This document shows positions 25,153 to 34,327 of a stretch of DNA of 64,000 nt, in pieces. A program made the translations under genes and the position numbers. This DNA comes from Spirosoma sp. KCTC 42546. GTDB taxonomy: Bacteria > Bacteroidota > Bacteroidia > Cytophagales > Spirosomataceae. The stretch lies in the NCBI RefSeq assembly GCF_006965485.1, contig NZ_CP041360.1, positions 5,684,501 through 5,748,500 of the forward strand. Reading direction: 5' to 3'. Every line of letters starts with the position of its first letter. The stretch's first letter is position 1. The notes under the pieces are model-generated. The model ran no database searches, was not told where the DNA came from, and saw only the letters and a list, made by a program, of their open reading frames with translations.

Positions 25153-25563
25153 GTGATTCGGTTAGTATTGATTAATATACGGGAAATAGCCTTACGACGA
25201 TTTTTAACTAGACAGATAGAAACTTCATTGATTTTCAGGCGACAGTTGTTTAGACTACGCTACCGGTTTACAATGGTTAAAATTAGGGCAACTAGCTATT
25301 CGTTGAACCCATAAGTACCCTGTTAGTTTCCTGATGGGGCAAATTGGACGTTGCAATAGCATTGAGTAGCACCGTCTCATTTACATATTTATCAGGAATT
25401 TCAGTCAACAGTAACTTGAGTAGTTCTTAACTTACCAGCCAGCGCCACGTAAAAAAAGACTGAGTAAAGAAGAATATCTACTTATAAAAAAGCCCGTTCT
25501 AGTAAAAAAGCCCGTTCTAGATCTAGAACGGGCTTTTTTATATTGACTTGAAAAACTATTTAG
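25153..25563. other. Intergenic region without a gene
   Basis: About 410 bp upstream of the AhpD-like gene and downstream of susD. Apart from the tandem-arm terminator at 25485-25541 I see no coding potential, RNA gene or strong repeat. The promoter of the AhpD/arsS operon should lie near 25155-25300 on the minus strand, but I could not assign a convincing -7 box. Confidence 0.6.
25485..25541 (-). terminator. Intrinsic terminator of the susCD operon with duplicated arm
   Basis: Positions 25503-25540 form a perfect 19-bp-arm palindrome with AAAAAAGCCCGTTCTAG arms and T tracts on both strands. An 18-bp segment is duplicated in tandem (25485-25502 and 25503-25520). In the minus direction the message therefore has one 5' arm and two competing 3' arms, each ending in six U. 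It lies 23 bp after the susD stop. Confidence 0.85.
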
Positions 25564-27312
25564 TTAGTATCCAGGGTTTTGCTTAAATATACCCTGCTGA
25601 AGGTCCATTTGAACTTGAGGAATTGGAAGGTATTCGTCTTTCCCAGCGGTAAATTTAGCTCCTCCATACCCTAGCGTTAGCTTTTGGCTTTCATAGGCCA
25701 AATAAGCATTTAATACAGTAGAAGCCACGCCCCAACGAACAAGATCATAAAAGCGATGTCCCTCACCTGATAGCTCTAATTTGCGCTCAAACTGAACAGC
25801 AGTCCGAGCAGCGGCTTTATCGGCAAATGGAGTCGTGTAGTTGCTGATTACGTAGTTAGCGGCATTACTTCCGTTCGTGCCTTTAACCCAGAATGATGCG
25901 TTGGCAGCCCGAGTTCTAACTTGATTTATATACGTTCGAGCCGTTTCCAGACTACCAACCTCAATTTCCGCTTCAGCTGCCATTAATAAGACATCGGCAA
26001 AACGAATGATGTTATAATTGATAGCAGAGTAACCATCGGTCCAGGAACTACCATCGGTCAGTGTTTTATCCTGAGACCGATAATATACGAACTTCTTAGG
26101 CGAAAACGGACCTGCATAACTCTGGTCACGAATCCAGTCAAGACCTGGGTGCACCTGCCAATCAAGGTAGGGAATACCCCGGCGGCCTATCGACCAATCC
26201 AGACGTGGATCAACGGGACCAGCATCAGGCGTAAACGGAGCGCTTGAGGCAATACCCTGGTCATTTTTCAATTGATTGGCACCTGTATTATAAGAGCCAT
26301 CTAATAAAGGAAGTCCAGTTGCACTAACGCGGAATGAGTTTGCTAATTCAAAACTTGGGGCGAAGAAGCCGCAGCAACCAGCAGGTCCATTTGAACCAGT
26401 ATTATACGGAAAGTTCAAATCCAGTTCTTGTGCTGAATTGGCTACATCACCCGTGTTAACCGCAGCCTGGATAGCGAAAATAGATTCTTCGTTATTATCC
26501 TTCGTTGCATTGAAAACATCCGTATAGTTGGCTACAAGTGCGTACTTTTTACCATTTGTAGTCGTTCCATTGGCAATAACCAGATCGAATAGGGTTTTAG
26601 CTTCTGTATACTTCTTCTGGTACAAATACGTCTTGGCTAAATAAGTTGCAGCAGCCCATTTATTCGCCCGACCAGCCGATGACTGGGTTTCGGGCAGATT
26701 GTCTTGCGCAAATTTGAAATCAGCTTCAATCTTTGGCCAGATATCAGTGTCGTTTTTAACCAACTCAATACCGGAGCCATAATCGACTGTTTCATCTACA
26801 TAAGGCACCATATTGAATGAGCGCTTTAACTCAAAATAATAATGAGCCCGTAAAAAGCGTGCTTCAGCACTTAATCGTTGTTTATCGGCGGCAGAAACGT
26901 CGCTACTGGCGGCAGGAAGCGCACGTAATACAGCATTAGCCCGGCTAATACCTTCGTACATACCTCTCCATTTGTCATTGACATCCCCGTTACTTGGGAG
27001 AATCTCAAAACGCTGGAAGGTATTGAAGTTTGTGTTACCGCCACCATCTCCCGAGTTAGACCCTTTGTTAGCGTCTCCCCCCGAAATACTACCACGTACC
27101 CAGTTGAACGAGCTAGTAGCTCTCGAGTAGCCCCGTCCATTTAACTGAGCATAGGAAGCCAGCAGCAAGCCTTCAAACCCAGCCTTACTCGTTATTTGGT
27201 TAAGGGCCAATTGGCCGGTAGCCGGTACATCCAGGAATTTATCCTTACAGGCGAATGTAACCAGCGAAATCATCGCCGTTACCAGTGCACCTTTTATAAT
27301 GGTATTTTTCAT
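25564..27312 (-). CDS. RagB/SusD family nutrient-binding outer-membrane lipoprotein
   Basis: A 582-residue SusD homologue. N-terminal lipoprotein signal MKNTIIKGALVTAMISLVTFACKD has the lipidated Cys at about residue 22. The TPR-containing SusD fold is indicated by the WRGMYEGISRANAVL segment, AEARFLRAHYYFELKRSF, WAAATYLAKTYLYQKKYTEAK, and the C-terminal RFADVLLMAAEAEIE plus FERKLELSGEGHRFYDLVRW. It is the lid that captures a polymer or oligomer for the SusC channel. It follows susC on the same strand, 86 bp downstream. No glycoside hydrolase or peptidase adjoins, so the substrate cannot be told. Confidence 0.96.
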   Translation of the reverse strand: MKNTIIKGALVTAMISLVTFACKDKFLDVPATGQLALNQITSKAGFEGLLLASYAQLNGRGYSRATSSFNWVRGSISGGDANKGSNSGDGGGNTNFNTFQRFEILPSNGDVNDKWRGMYEGISRANAVLRALPAASSDVSAADKQRLSAEARFLRAHYYFELKRSFNMVPYVDETVDYGSGIELVKNDTDIWPKIEADFKFAQDNLPETQSSAGRANKWAAATYLAKTYLYQKKYTEAKTLFDLVIANGTTTNGKKYALVANYTDVFNATKDNNEESIFAIQAAVNTGDVANSAQELDLNFPYNTGSNGPAGCCGFFAPSFELANSFRVSATGLPLLDGSYNTGANQLKNDQGIASSAPFTPDAGPVDPRLDWSIGRRGIPYLDWQVHPGLDWIRDQSYAGPFSPKKFVYYRSQDKTLTDGSSWTDGYSAINYNIIRFADVLLMAAEAEIEVGSLETARTYINQVRTRAANASFWVKGTNGSNAANYVISNYTTPFADKAAARTAVQFERKLELSGEGHRFYDLVRWGVASTVLNAYLAYESQKLTLGYGGAKFTAGKDEYLPIPQVQMDLQQGIFKQNPGY

Positions 27313-27398
27313 AATATGATTTACCTGAAAAATTAGATAGTTAGTGTTTGACGTATCGAGTTCATGTCAGCATAAACTCGATACTAATTCGCCATCAG

Positions 27399-30300
27399 TT
27401 AGAAGCCGAAGCTCAAGCCAACGTTATACCCACGAGTAACTGGGTAGTTACCAATATCGATACCAAAATTCTGGTCAGCTGATCCACCAACGGCTGGGTC
27501 TAAGCCACTGTATTTTGTGATTGTGAACAAATTGGTAGCCGACAGAGACAACCGTAACCGGCTTAGATTCGCTTTGTCCAGAAGCTTAGCGGGGAAGGTG
27601 TATCCCAACGTCAGGTATTGCATCCGTCCATAAGAGCCATTTTCTACATAGTAGGAATTGGACTGTGTGTTCGTGCTAAAATTCGACGTGTTTTCGAAAA
27701 TGGGGACAGAAGTATCCGTGTGTGTTGGTAACCAGGAGTCTTTCACACGGGCGCTGACAGCCGCTCCAGGGAAAGAGGGGTAGAAGTCAGTGTACCATTT
27801 CGAGTTATTAAAGATTTTATTGCCTAACGACGCATACAACTGGGTATTCAAATCAAAGCCCTTGTACTTCAGGGTTAGGGTTAAACTACCTGTAAATTTG
27901 GGAATTGGGCTTCCCAGAAAGGTTCGATCGTTATCATCGATCTTATTATCGCCATTGATATCCTGAAAGCGGAATCGGCCTGGAGCAGCTCCTGGCTGTG
28001 CTGGAGCGGCTGCCACTTCTTCTTTCGTGTTAAACAAGCCTAACACTTGATAGCCATAAAAAGACGACAGATCATGACCAGGTTGGTTACGAATAACAGG
28101 CGTACTTAACCGCTGGCCATTTGCCTGGAAATACGGCACGGATGGAGCAATGGCCGTGATTTTGTTATCCAGGATACTTCCCACAGCGGTAACTTCATAC
28201 CCTAAGTCACTAACAATGTTGCCACGTGTCGTGATTAACAGGTCAATTCCCTTGTTACGCATACTGGCTACGTTAATATAGGGTGGGCTGGCACGATCAC
28301 CAACCACGCCTGGTAGCGCCAGCGGATAAAGCAGATCCTTGGTGTCTTTCTGCCAGAAATCAAGTACCACTTCTACTTTATTATTAAAGAAGGCCCCATC
28401 AATACCGATGTTCGATGTGATACTAGTTTCCCATTTGGCAGTTGGGTTACCAAGTTGGCCGCGGAAGTAACCTGACTGTACCGATGTATTGGCACCCGTA
28501 ATGTCATAGCTGTTAGCAGCGCCAGATGCATAAAGGGTAAACTGATTGGTGGCCGTTAAGTAGTTCGAATTACCCATTAGCCCATAACCACCCCGAAGTT
28601 TCAGGTCTGATACCCAGGGCAGGTTTTTCATAAACTCTTCTCCAGAAAGACGCCATGCTGCTGAAACAGCAGGGAATACACCATACCGATTTTCGGCACC
28701 AAACTGCGATGAGCCATCGCGACGAACAACACCGGTTAAAATATATTTGTCGTTATAGATGTACCGAGCCTGGCCAAACAAGGAATAGAAATTATTGCCT
28801 TTGCCATAATAGCTGTTTACACTACGCGTAGCACCTGGTGTTGTTGTGCCAATTGTGACATAATCAGGATCGGTTGTAAATGGATTCTGACCCGAACCAC
28901 TGATACCACGACCGCTACCGGTATTAAGTGCTTCAATACCTGCTAAAACACTAATATCATGAAGGCCAAACTTTTGTTTGTACTGAGCCGTGTTGGTAAA
29001 TGTCCACGCTAAACCAACGTTTGACCCTTCGTTATAAACATAGTTCGTATTGTTCTCCGAGTTTTCATACTGCGCCCGGTTATACGAATTATTGTAGTTG
29101 CTGAAATAGGTTCCGCCAAGACTGCTACGAAGTGTTAACGCTGGAATAACATCATACTCTAAGTAGGCATTACCAAACGCAATAAGATTATAGTTGAGAT
29201 TATCTTTTGCCCCAATACGGTTAGCTACTGGATTCCGGGCATTATTGAAACCAGATGCCGCTGTACCTGCATAGCCACCGAATACATTGTATACTGGGAT
29301 AATGGGTGCCTGCCGAAACGCCAGAAGAATGTCGTTCTCATCGGCAGCTACACTGGAGTTGTTGTTGGTACCATTACCGAGTGCGCTACCTGTACTTCCC
29401 TGAAGACCAGTGGTTGATACATAGGCCAATTGGATATTCTCACCGAATCGCAGTTTTTTCGTGATATCAAACTCTGTATTGACACGCAATGTGTAGCGCG
29501 AGAAATCATTGTAAGTGATGATACCAGCCTGTTTTTGCATGCCTAAACTGAGGTAGAATCGGCTTGATTCAGTACCACCCGAAAAGCCCAGTGTGTGGCG
29601 CATCAGCGGAGCAACGCGGGTAATGGCTTTGTACCAATCAGTACCTTGTTTATTGGCGGCAATAACGTTATAAATAGCACCATTGGCTGGATTAACGTTA
29701 TACTTCGCGGCTTCGGCCGTTAAATCTACCTGTGATGCCGCTAAGCCAGTTTGACTACCGACCAACAGGTAGTCTGGTAAAACAGGAGTTTGTCCTGAAC
29801 CATATTGACCATTCGCGATACCTGTAAAACTGTCGGGGCCTACCGTGCCGCCAGCCTGGTAAATATCATTTTTCCGGGCCTGCCAGGTCCAGTCGGCCTG
29901 CTCTTGTGGGTTTAGAATTTTCTGGCCATGGCCTGGATCTGTTACGCCATACAAACCATCGTAACTAATGCTCAATTTCTGAGCCCGACGCTGCCCCTTC
30001 TTTGTCGTTATGACGATGACACCAGAAGCCGCCCGCGCTCCATAAACCGATGCCGAAGCTGCATCTTTCAGGACAGTCGTGGTTTCAATGTCATCTGGAG
30101 CGATGTATTGAATCGATTGTGTAGGCACGCCGTCGACTACGTATAAAGGCTGGTTACCACCAAACGACCCAAAACCCCGTACCCGAACCTGACTGGTTGT
30201 TCCAGGCTGGCCATTTGTAATAACAGTTACCCCGGCAACCCGCCCCTGCAACTGCTGTTCTACGTTGGTAGAAGGGACTACTTTTAACTGGGCTGGCTTC

Positions 30301-30689
30301 ACCGTAGAGACGGCCCCGGTCACATCCCGGCGATTTTCGGTCGAATACCCGGTTACAACGACTTCGCTTAAGGCTGTAGCATCATCCTGGAGCCGTATAT
30401 CAATTGTAGATTGATTGCCGATCGAAACCTCCTGCGTTTTAAAGCCAATGGCTGATATAACCAGTACTGGGTTCTCTCCCCGGATACTCAGCGAGAAACT
30501 ACCGTTTGCATCGGAGCTGGTACCGGTTTGAGTACCTTTCAGTACGACATTGGCACCAGGTACGGCACCTTCGGCACTCGTAATTTTACCCGTCAAACGA
30601 CGGTCTTGGGCCATGGCAGTTAAGCCACAAAGCAGTAGAACTGCGCCCAGAAAAGCGGTCTGCAGAAACCTGTAGAGCGGTGCTTTCAT
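27399..30689 (-). CDS. SusC/RagA family TonB-linked outer-membrane transporter
   Basis: About 1096 residues from the ATG at 30689, which starts a signal peptide (LQTAFLGAVLLLCGLTAMAQ); an ATG 66 bp upstream would only add a polar extension. After it comes a CarboxypepD_reg-like domain (RLTGKITSAEGAVPGANVVL), a TonB box region, the plug (VEQQLQGRVAGVTVITNGQP, VRVRGFGSFGGNQPLYVVDG) and a 22-strand beta barrel ending in an aromatic residue (YNVGLSFGF). There is no STN domain, so no anti-sigma signalling is expected. It imports the ligand bound by the downstream SusD using TonB energy. It is preceded by a long AT-rich leader region. Confidence 0.96.
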   Translation of the reverse strand: MKAPLYRFLQTAFLGAVLLLCGLTAMAQDRRLTGKITSAEGAVPGANVVLKGTQTGTSSDANGSFSLSIRGENPVLVISAIGFKTQEVSIGNQSTIDIRLQDDATALSEVVVTGYSTENRRDVTGAVSTVKPAQLKVVPSTNVEQQLQGRVAGVTVITNGQPGTTSQVRVRGFGSFGGNQPLYVVDGVPTQSIQYIAPDDIETTTVLKDAASASVYGARAASGVIVITTKKGQRRAQKLSISYDGLYGVTDPGHGQKILNPQEQADWTWQARKNDIYQAGGTVGPDSFTGIANGQYGSGQTPVLPDYLLVGSQTGLAASQVDLTAEAAKYNVNPANGAIYNVIAANKQGTDWYKAITRVAPLMRHTLGFSGGTESSRFYLSLGMQKQAGIITYNDFSRYTLRVNTEFDITKKLRFGENIQLAYVSTTGLQGSTGSALGNGTNNNSSVAADENDILLAFRQAPIIPVYNVFGGYAGTAASGFNNARNPVANRIGAKDNLNYNLIAFGNAYLEYDVIPALTLRSSLGGTYFSNYNNSYNRAQYENSENNTNYVYNEGSNVGLAWTFTNTAQYKQKFGLHDISVLAGIEALNTGSGRGISGSGQNPFTTDPDYVTIGTTTPGATRSVNSYYGKGNNFYSLFGQARYIYNDKYILTGVVRRDGSSQFGAENRYGVFPAVSAAWRLSGEEFMKNLPWVSDLKLRGGYGLMGNSNYLTATNQFTLYASGAANSYDITGANTSVQSGYFRGQLGNPTAKWETSITSNIGIDGAFFNNKVEVVLDFWQKDTKDLLYPLALPGVVGDRASPPYINVASMRNKGIDLLITTRGNIVSDLGYEVTAVGSILDNKITAIAPSVPYFQANGQRLSTPVIRNQPGHDLSSFYGYQVLGLFNTKEEVAAAPAQPGAAPGRFRFQDINGDNKIDDNDRTFLGSPIPKFTGSLTLTLKYKGFDLNTQLYASLGNKIFNNSKWYTDFYPSFPGAAVSARVKDSWLPTHTDTSVPIFENTSNFSTNTQSNSYYVENGSYGRMQYLTLGYTFPAKLLDKANLSRLRLSLSATNLFTITKYSGLDPAVGGSADQNFGIDIGNYPVTRGYNVGLSFGF

Positions 30690-31255
30690 GAAGATTAGGT
30701 TGGTTTTATATTGAGTTAAACGGCTCAATATTATATCACATAAATTATATTTCAAAAAGATATAAAAATAGTGCTAATGAATATTTTTTACCAAAAAAGT
30801 CAATCATTAGAATAGTTAAAAAAGAATATATAATATATACTGATTACTAGATAGTTAACCTACAAATTAGGTTATATAAATTATCTTTTTTCTGATAAAT
30901 TAAATTTTAATCAACAAAAATACTTTTGTCCTATTTTTTCAATAAAATAGCCTGTTAAAATCAATATTTCCTCTAAAGAAATAATTGATTTTAACAGGCT
31001 ATTTTATTGAAAAACTAAGATTCTTAAGTAGTAACTACGTGTTAATACTTAGGTAAATTACTCAGTACGTACTACAAAATAAGTACTATCTTACAGTAAA
31101 AAACGGGGTTTATGAATAAGTAATTTTAATACATTATTTTGACAATAATTTATTGCACAAAAGGAGTCTCTTTAGGGATAATGTCCCTATTATTTACTTA
31201 GTGATTTTTTACGAAAAATACTTACTTAATTGGGAAGAGTAATAGGAGCAAATTG
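30690..31255. other. AT-rich intergenic region upstream of susC
   Basis: About 565 bp, clearly more AT-rich than the surroundings. It contains a long hairpin at 30936-31013 and otherwise short A/T runs. No open frame is convincing. It should hold the susC promoter on the minus strand; near-matches to TAnnTTTG exist but none with exact spacing. Confidence 0.6.
30936..31013. terminator. Long AT-rich hairpin downstream of the small Cys-pair gene
   Basis: Arms 30936-30965 and 30984-31013 are perfect 30-base inverted copies, and the stem continues as ATTTC/GAAAT after a one-base bulge, leaving a loop of about 7 nt. It ends in A/T runs on both sides. On the minus strand it lies about 240 bp after the stop at 31256 and before susC, so it could isolate the two transcripts. 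Confidence 0.7.
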
Positions 31256-31507
31256 CTATGCCTGAATCGACTCTTTTTCCACCGGCATGCAGCGCTGGCA
31301 ATACACGGGTTCAACACCTAAGCCCTGCCCCATTCCCTGAGCAGCTTCCAGAGCCAGCTCAAAACTTGAATATCCACCTCGCCAACGGCCAGTCAGATAA
31401 CCAAGTTTACTGGGTTGCATGCCCTTACCGTTGTTACAGAACCGGCAGCTTCCTACATGAAGCGTTACTTTTGGATTGCGGAAATAAGCATAAAAATAGT
31501 AATTCAT
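31256..31507 (-). CDS. Small Cys-pair protein, Bacteroidota-type, unknown function
   Basis: An 83-residue protein. Two CxxC pairs, Cys21/Cys24 (GSCRFCNNGKG) and Cys70/Cys73 (YCQRCMP), frame a WRGGYSSFELALEAAQ segment. The pattern (aromatic start, VTLHVGSC.FCN.GKG, WxG...S...A, C..C) matches small hypothetical proteins I recall from Bacteroidota. The Cys pairs could form a treble-clef or zinc-ribbon site. The opposite strand has an open frame of equal length, but its composition has no such pattern. It stands alone between susC and the LytTR pair. Confidence 0.7.
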   Translation of the reverse strand: MNYYFYAYFRNPKVTLHVGSCRFCNNGKGMQPSKLGYLTGRWRGGYSSFELALEAAQGMGQGLGVEPVYCQRCMPVEKESIQA

Positions 31508-31857
31508 AGCGCCTGTAATTCTACATCGTTGAGTAATACTGATGACAGATGCTATTCGTAATCCATCAACAGTCTTTTTTACTTTTTATCTGTTCTCCAG
31601 ACAAATCAGCTGATAAGCGTTACAAATCTTATCAACCATTTATCGAAGACGAAAAAAAAAATGACTGATGACAGTTTTTTAGGGTTGAATTCGGGATTTA
31701 GAAGGTTGAAGCCGATACTACACGAGTGGAATTAGATTTGTATCGAAGCTCTATAATTTTATTAATCCTATATAAATAATTAAGGTAATCAAAAAAAGAT
31801 AGCTCCGTTGCAACTTATAGAAACGTATTTTCCCGGAGTCGTTAAAAAATAATTAAT
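31508..31857. other. Intergenic region without a gene
   Basis: About 350 bp, AT-rich, between the LytTR regulator stop (31858) and the small Cys-pair gene start. It would contain the terminator of the regulator operon and the promoter of the small gene, but I find no strong hairpin or clear promoter motif. Confidence 0.5.
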
Positions 31858-32628
31858 TTATCGACCAAGCCAATCTTTAAATTCAGTAACTCGTTCAACG
31901 CTGACAAATACGTCCTGACGGGCTATTGGATGCAGCTCAACCTTGAGCTTACTACCTGAATAAGTATGTACTGACTGAATAGCAGAAATGGCCACCAAAA
32001 ATGAGCGATTCACGCGAAAAAATTGACCCGGATCTACTAATTGCCCCAGCTTATCCAGACTATAATCAATCGACATTGGTGAACCTACCAGGGGCATCAG
32101 ATAAGTTGCCTTGTTTTCAAAAAAGAAATAGGCTATTGCGTCGGTTCGAATGCTACGCAGTTTGGGTCCAATGCTGATCATAAAGCGGTCGCGGTAGGCA
32201 GGTGGTGTCCATTGCCGAATGAAGTGATCCGAAACCTGTTGTATTGGTGGCGATTCCGCAGGAAGTTGACGAACCAGTTTGAATTTATTCAACGCCATTG
32301 TCAGCTCATCAAGGTCAATGGGCTTGAGCAAATAATCAATACTATTTGCTTTAAAGGCCTGTAATGCATGGTTTTCATGAGCTGTAGTAAAAATGATCGG
32401 GATTGTTAGGTTCATCTGTTCAATCAGACTAAACCCTAGATCATCTTCCAGAAAAATATCCAGAAAAATCAAATCCGGCTGAATCGGCGGTGAGGATTTG
32501 AACCAGTTGATCGCCTTTGCTACCGATGGTAACTGGGCCAACACTCGAATAGTAGGGTCATATTCACGCAGTAAAGTTACCAGTCGTTGAGCAGTCCATG
32601 ATTCGTCCTCAATGATTAGCACATTCAT
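31858..32628 (-). CDS. LytTR-family response regulator
   Basis: A 256-residue DNA-binding regulator. The receiver domain (about 1-120) has the acidic pocket IIEDE, phospho-acceptor Asp57 in LIFLDIFL, a Thr in FTTAHE and Lys in YLLKPID. The LytTR domain (about 155-255) shows the typical IGPKLRSIRTDAIAYFFFEN opening, a FFRVNRSFLVAI core and a VSVERVTEFKDWLG end. It binds promoter repeats as a dimer. It overlaps the kinase gene by 4 bp, a classic translationally coupled pair. Its targets are unknown; the adjacent susCD pair or the beta-helix lipoprotein gene are candidates by position only. Confidence 0.95.
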   Translation of the reverse strand: MNVLIIEDESWTAQRLVTLLREYDPTIRVLAQLPSVAKAINWFKSSPPIQPDLIFLDIFLEDDLGFSLIEQMNLTIPIIFTTAHENHALQAFKANSIDYLLKPIDLDELTMALNKFKLVRQLPAESPPIQQVSDHFIRQWTPPAYRDRFMISIGPKLRSIRTDAIAYFFFENKATYLMPLVGSPMSIDYSLDKLGQLVDPGQFFRVNRSFLVAISAIQSVHTYSGSKLKVELHPIARQDVFVSVERVTEFKDWLGR

Positions 32629-33737
32629 AAGAGCAATGGAATTTTAACCATAAACACACCATCCTGGTAACCAAACCAAACAGGACGTTTCGTAAGTAAT
32701 CTGTAACGATCTGTAATATTTTTTAATCCTACCCCTGTCGAAACCTCTTTCTGGGGCCGAAGTCGTATCGGGTTCGTAACCAGCAGATAATCGCCTTCAG
32801 TTTGTATCCTCACCTGCAATGGCGCTTCGCTTGACATCTGATTGTGTTTTACCACATTCTCAATTAACAACTGTAAGGTTAGTGGAGCAATGCTGTATCT
32901 ATTCGCCACTTTCGTAGACACATCGGTGACAATCTTCAGCTTTTCGCCAAACCGAATATGAAGTAGAAACGTATAAGCATTCGTAAATGTTAACTCATCC
33001 TGAATTTTAATGTAATTCGTGTCGCGTTGTTCCAATATGTAACGAAAGGCTTTGGCAAGTTGCCCAACAAATTGAATAGAAAGTTTAGGGTTAGGTTCAA
33101 TCAATGAAGACAGGATACTCAGGCTATTGAAGAGGAAATGTGGGTTAACCTGATTTTTGAGCGCCATAAACTGAGCCTGCGTAGCTTCCTGTTTAAGCTG
33201 CTCGGCCTTGACGCGTATGTCTTCCAACCGTTTATAGCCTCGTCGGTTAGCCGCCAGATAAAAAGCCGACAACATGGCCATTACCGTCAGCCCATTATCA
33301 ATTTTTCGACGTCTGTTACGCTCCTCAGGCCTAATAGAAAGGGATTGGACACGAACGGGTTGTGAAAACTGGAAGCGCTCCACGCCAGCCATTGTTACCC
33401 ACAATCGATGAAAAGCCATATTGAATAAGATGGCTAATGCACCAGCCAATACCAGCGTGACCAGTTGAGCGGGTAGGTCGAACTCAATTAGAAACTCTTT
33501 ATTCATTTGGCTAAAGAATCGCTCCTGAATCCAATCCGTTACCACAAGCCAAAGCCCAAAGAACAGAATCGTAATGATAATCTCCATGATCCAGAAGGGC
33601 CACACATGCTGAACCAGGGCAAGCGAGAGGTTATCAATATGAACATACAGTCGGATAGGCCAGTAAATAGCAAAAATAGTAGTAGCGAGCTGCCACTTTT
33701 GCTGATAGGTCAGCTGGCTCTCTGTCTTGGTTTTCAT
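32625..33737 (-). CDS. LytS/YehU-type sensor histidine kinase
   Basis: A 370-residue membrane kinase. Four hydrophobic segments in the N-terminal half (for example IMEIIITILFFGLWLVVTDW and LVTLVLAGALAILFNMAFH) are interrupted by a soluble stretch around 115-155. The His_kinase domain has KNQVNPHFLFNSLSILSSLI, with the phospho-His in PHFLFN at about residue 199. It ends in a short HATPase with ENVVKHN and GVGLKNITDRY. It signals to the LytTR regulator encoded 4 bp overlapping downstream. Confidence 0.95.
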   Translation of the reverse strand: MKTKTESQLTYQQKWQLATTIFAIYWPIRLYVHIDNLSLALVQHVWPFWIMEIIITILFFGLWLVVTDWIQERFFSQMNKEFLIEFDLPAQLVTLVLAGALAILFNMAFHRLWVTMAGVERFQFSQPVRVQSLSIRPEERNRRRKIDNGLTVMAMLSAFYLAANRRGYKRLEDIRVKAEQLKQEATQAQFMALKNQVNPHFLFNSLSILSSLIEPNPKLSIQFVGQLAKAFRYILEQRDTNYIKIQDELTFTNAYTFLLHIRFGEKLKIVTDVSTKVANRYSIAPLTLQLLIENVVKHNQMSSEAPLQVRIQTEGDYLLVTNPIRLRPQKEVSTGVGLKNITDRYRLLTKRPVWFGYQDGVFMVKIPLLL

Positions 33738-34193
33738 TATTGAGGAAGCTAAATCAGTATCTTCTTTCTGTAATTGAGTAGCAGTCTGGTATCACACTAT
33801 GCTGAAACGGGAGTAACTACTAAATCGCCAACGGGAATAAGTACATAAACGATTGGTAGATCAATCGTCTTTCTTTACGCTTATACTAGTGTATGGTAGT
33901 CCTCAAAGGGTATATAGGATTGGAGATAGCTTAAGATCCTACTGATGGTAGTGAATGCTACTTCACTACGCTTGGTTTACTAGCCTATTACGCTGACAGT
34001 TATAACCGCGCAACTGTACAGGCAAGCTTCTAGGTTAAGCCTGGCCATCCTGAGAAGCCCTCAAATATATGGATTCATGCGTAACTGTTGGCCATACTTG
34101 CTCGATAAAGATAGATAGCCCCTTTTCCGCTCAGGACGCCGTGTTCTGAATTAACTCAGTTTACAATCAATTCTTCTGCTCAATTGATTCTCC

Positions 34194-34221
34194 CCCCGTG
34201 ACAGTTCACACGGGGCTTTTT
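34194..34221 (+). terminator. Orphan intrinsic terminator-like hairpin
   Basis: CCCCGTG (34194-34200) pairs with CACGGGG (34209-34215) around an 8-nt loop, followed by CTTTTTCC. There is no plus-strand gene upstream for over 17 kb apart from this gap, since the preceding genes are on the minus strand. It may end a small RNA or act as a leader attenuator for the gene at 34328. Confidence 0.6.
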
Positions 34222-34264
34222 CCGTTTCAAGGCATTTGTGCCGGGGTTCGGCAAAGGCGACGCC

Positions 34265-34272
34265 TACTTTTG
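34265..34272 (+). promoter_or_regulatory. Candidate -7 box for the beta-helix lipoprotein gene
   Basis: TACTTTTG fits the Bacteroidota -7 motif TAnnTTTG and lies 55 bp before the ATG at 34328. A TTTG 26 nt upstream is farther than the usual 17-23 spacing, so the -33 element is uncertain. Confidence 0.4.
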
Positions 34273-34327
34273 AACAGTTAAACAACATCTATCTAAAAAC
34301 AGTCCGCTACAACGGATTCCTCTTTTT

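Larger units (their letters stand above)
33738..34327. other. Large divergent intergenic region with orphan hairpin
   Basis: About 590 bp between the divergent kinase gene and the beta-helix lipoprotein gene. No open frame is supported. It contains a terminator-like hairpin at 34194-34221 and a TACTTTTG at 34265-34272 that matches the Bacteroidota -7 consensus TAnnTTTG, with a TTTG at 34235-34238 as a rather distant -33 candidate. Space remains for a small RNA upstream of the hairpin. Confidence 0.5.

Noticed and set aside
31258..31509. Plus-strand 83-residue open frame over the small Cys-pair gene
   Set aside because: It has the same length but lacks the paired CxxC pattern and the conserved-looking spacing of the minus-strand frame.
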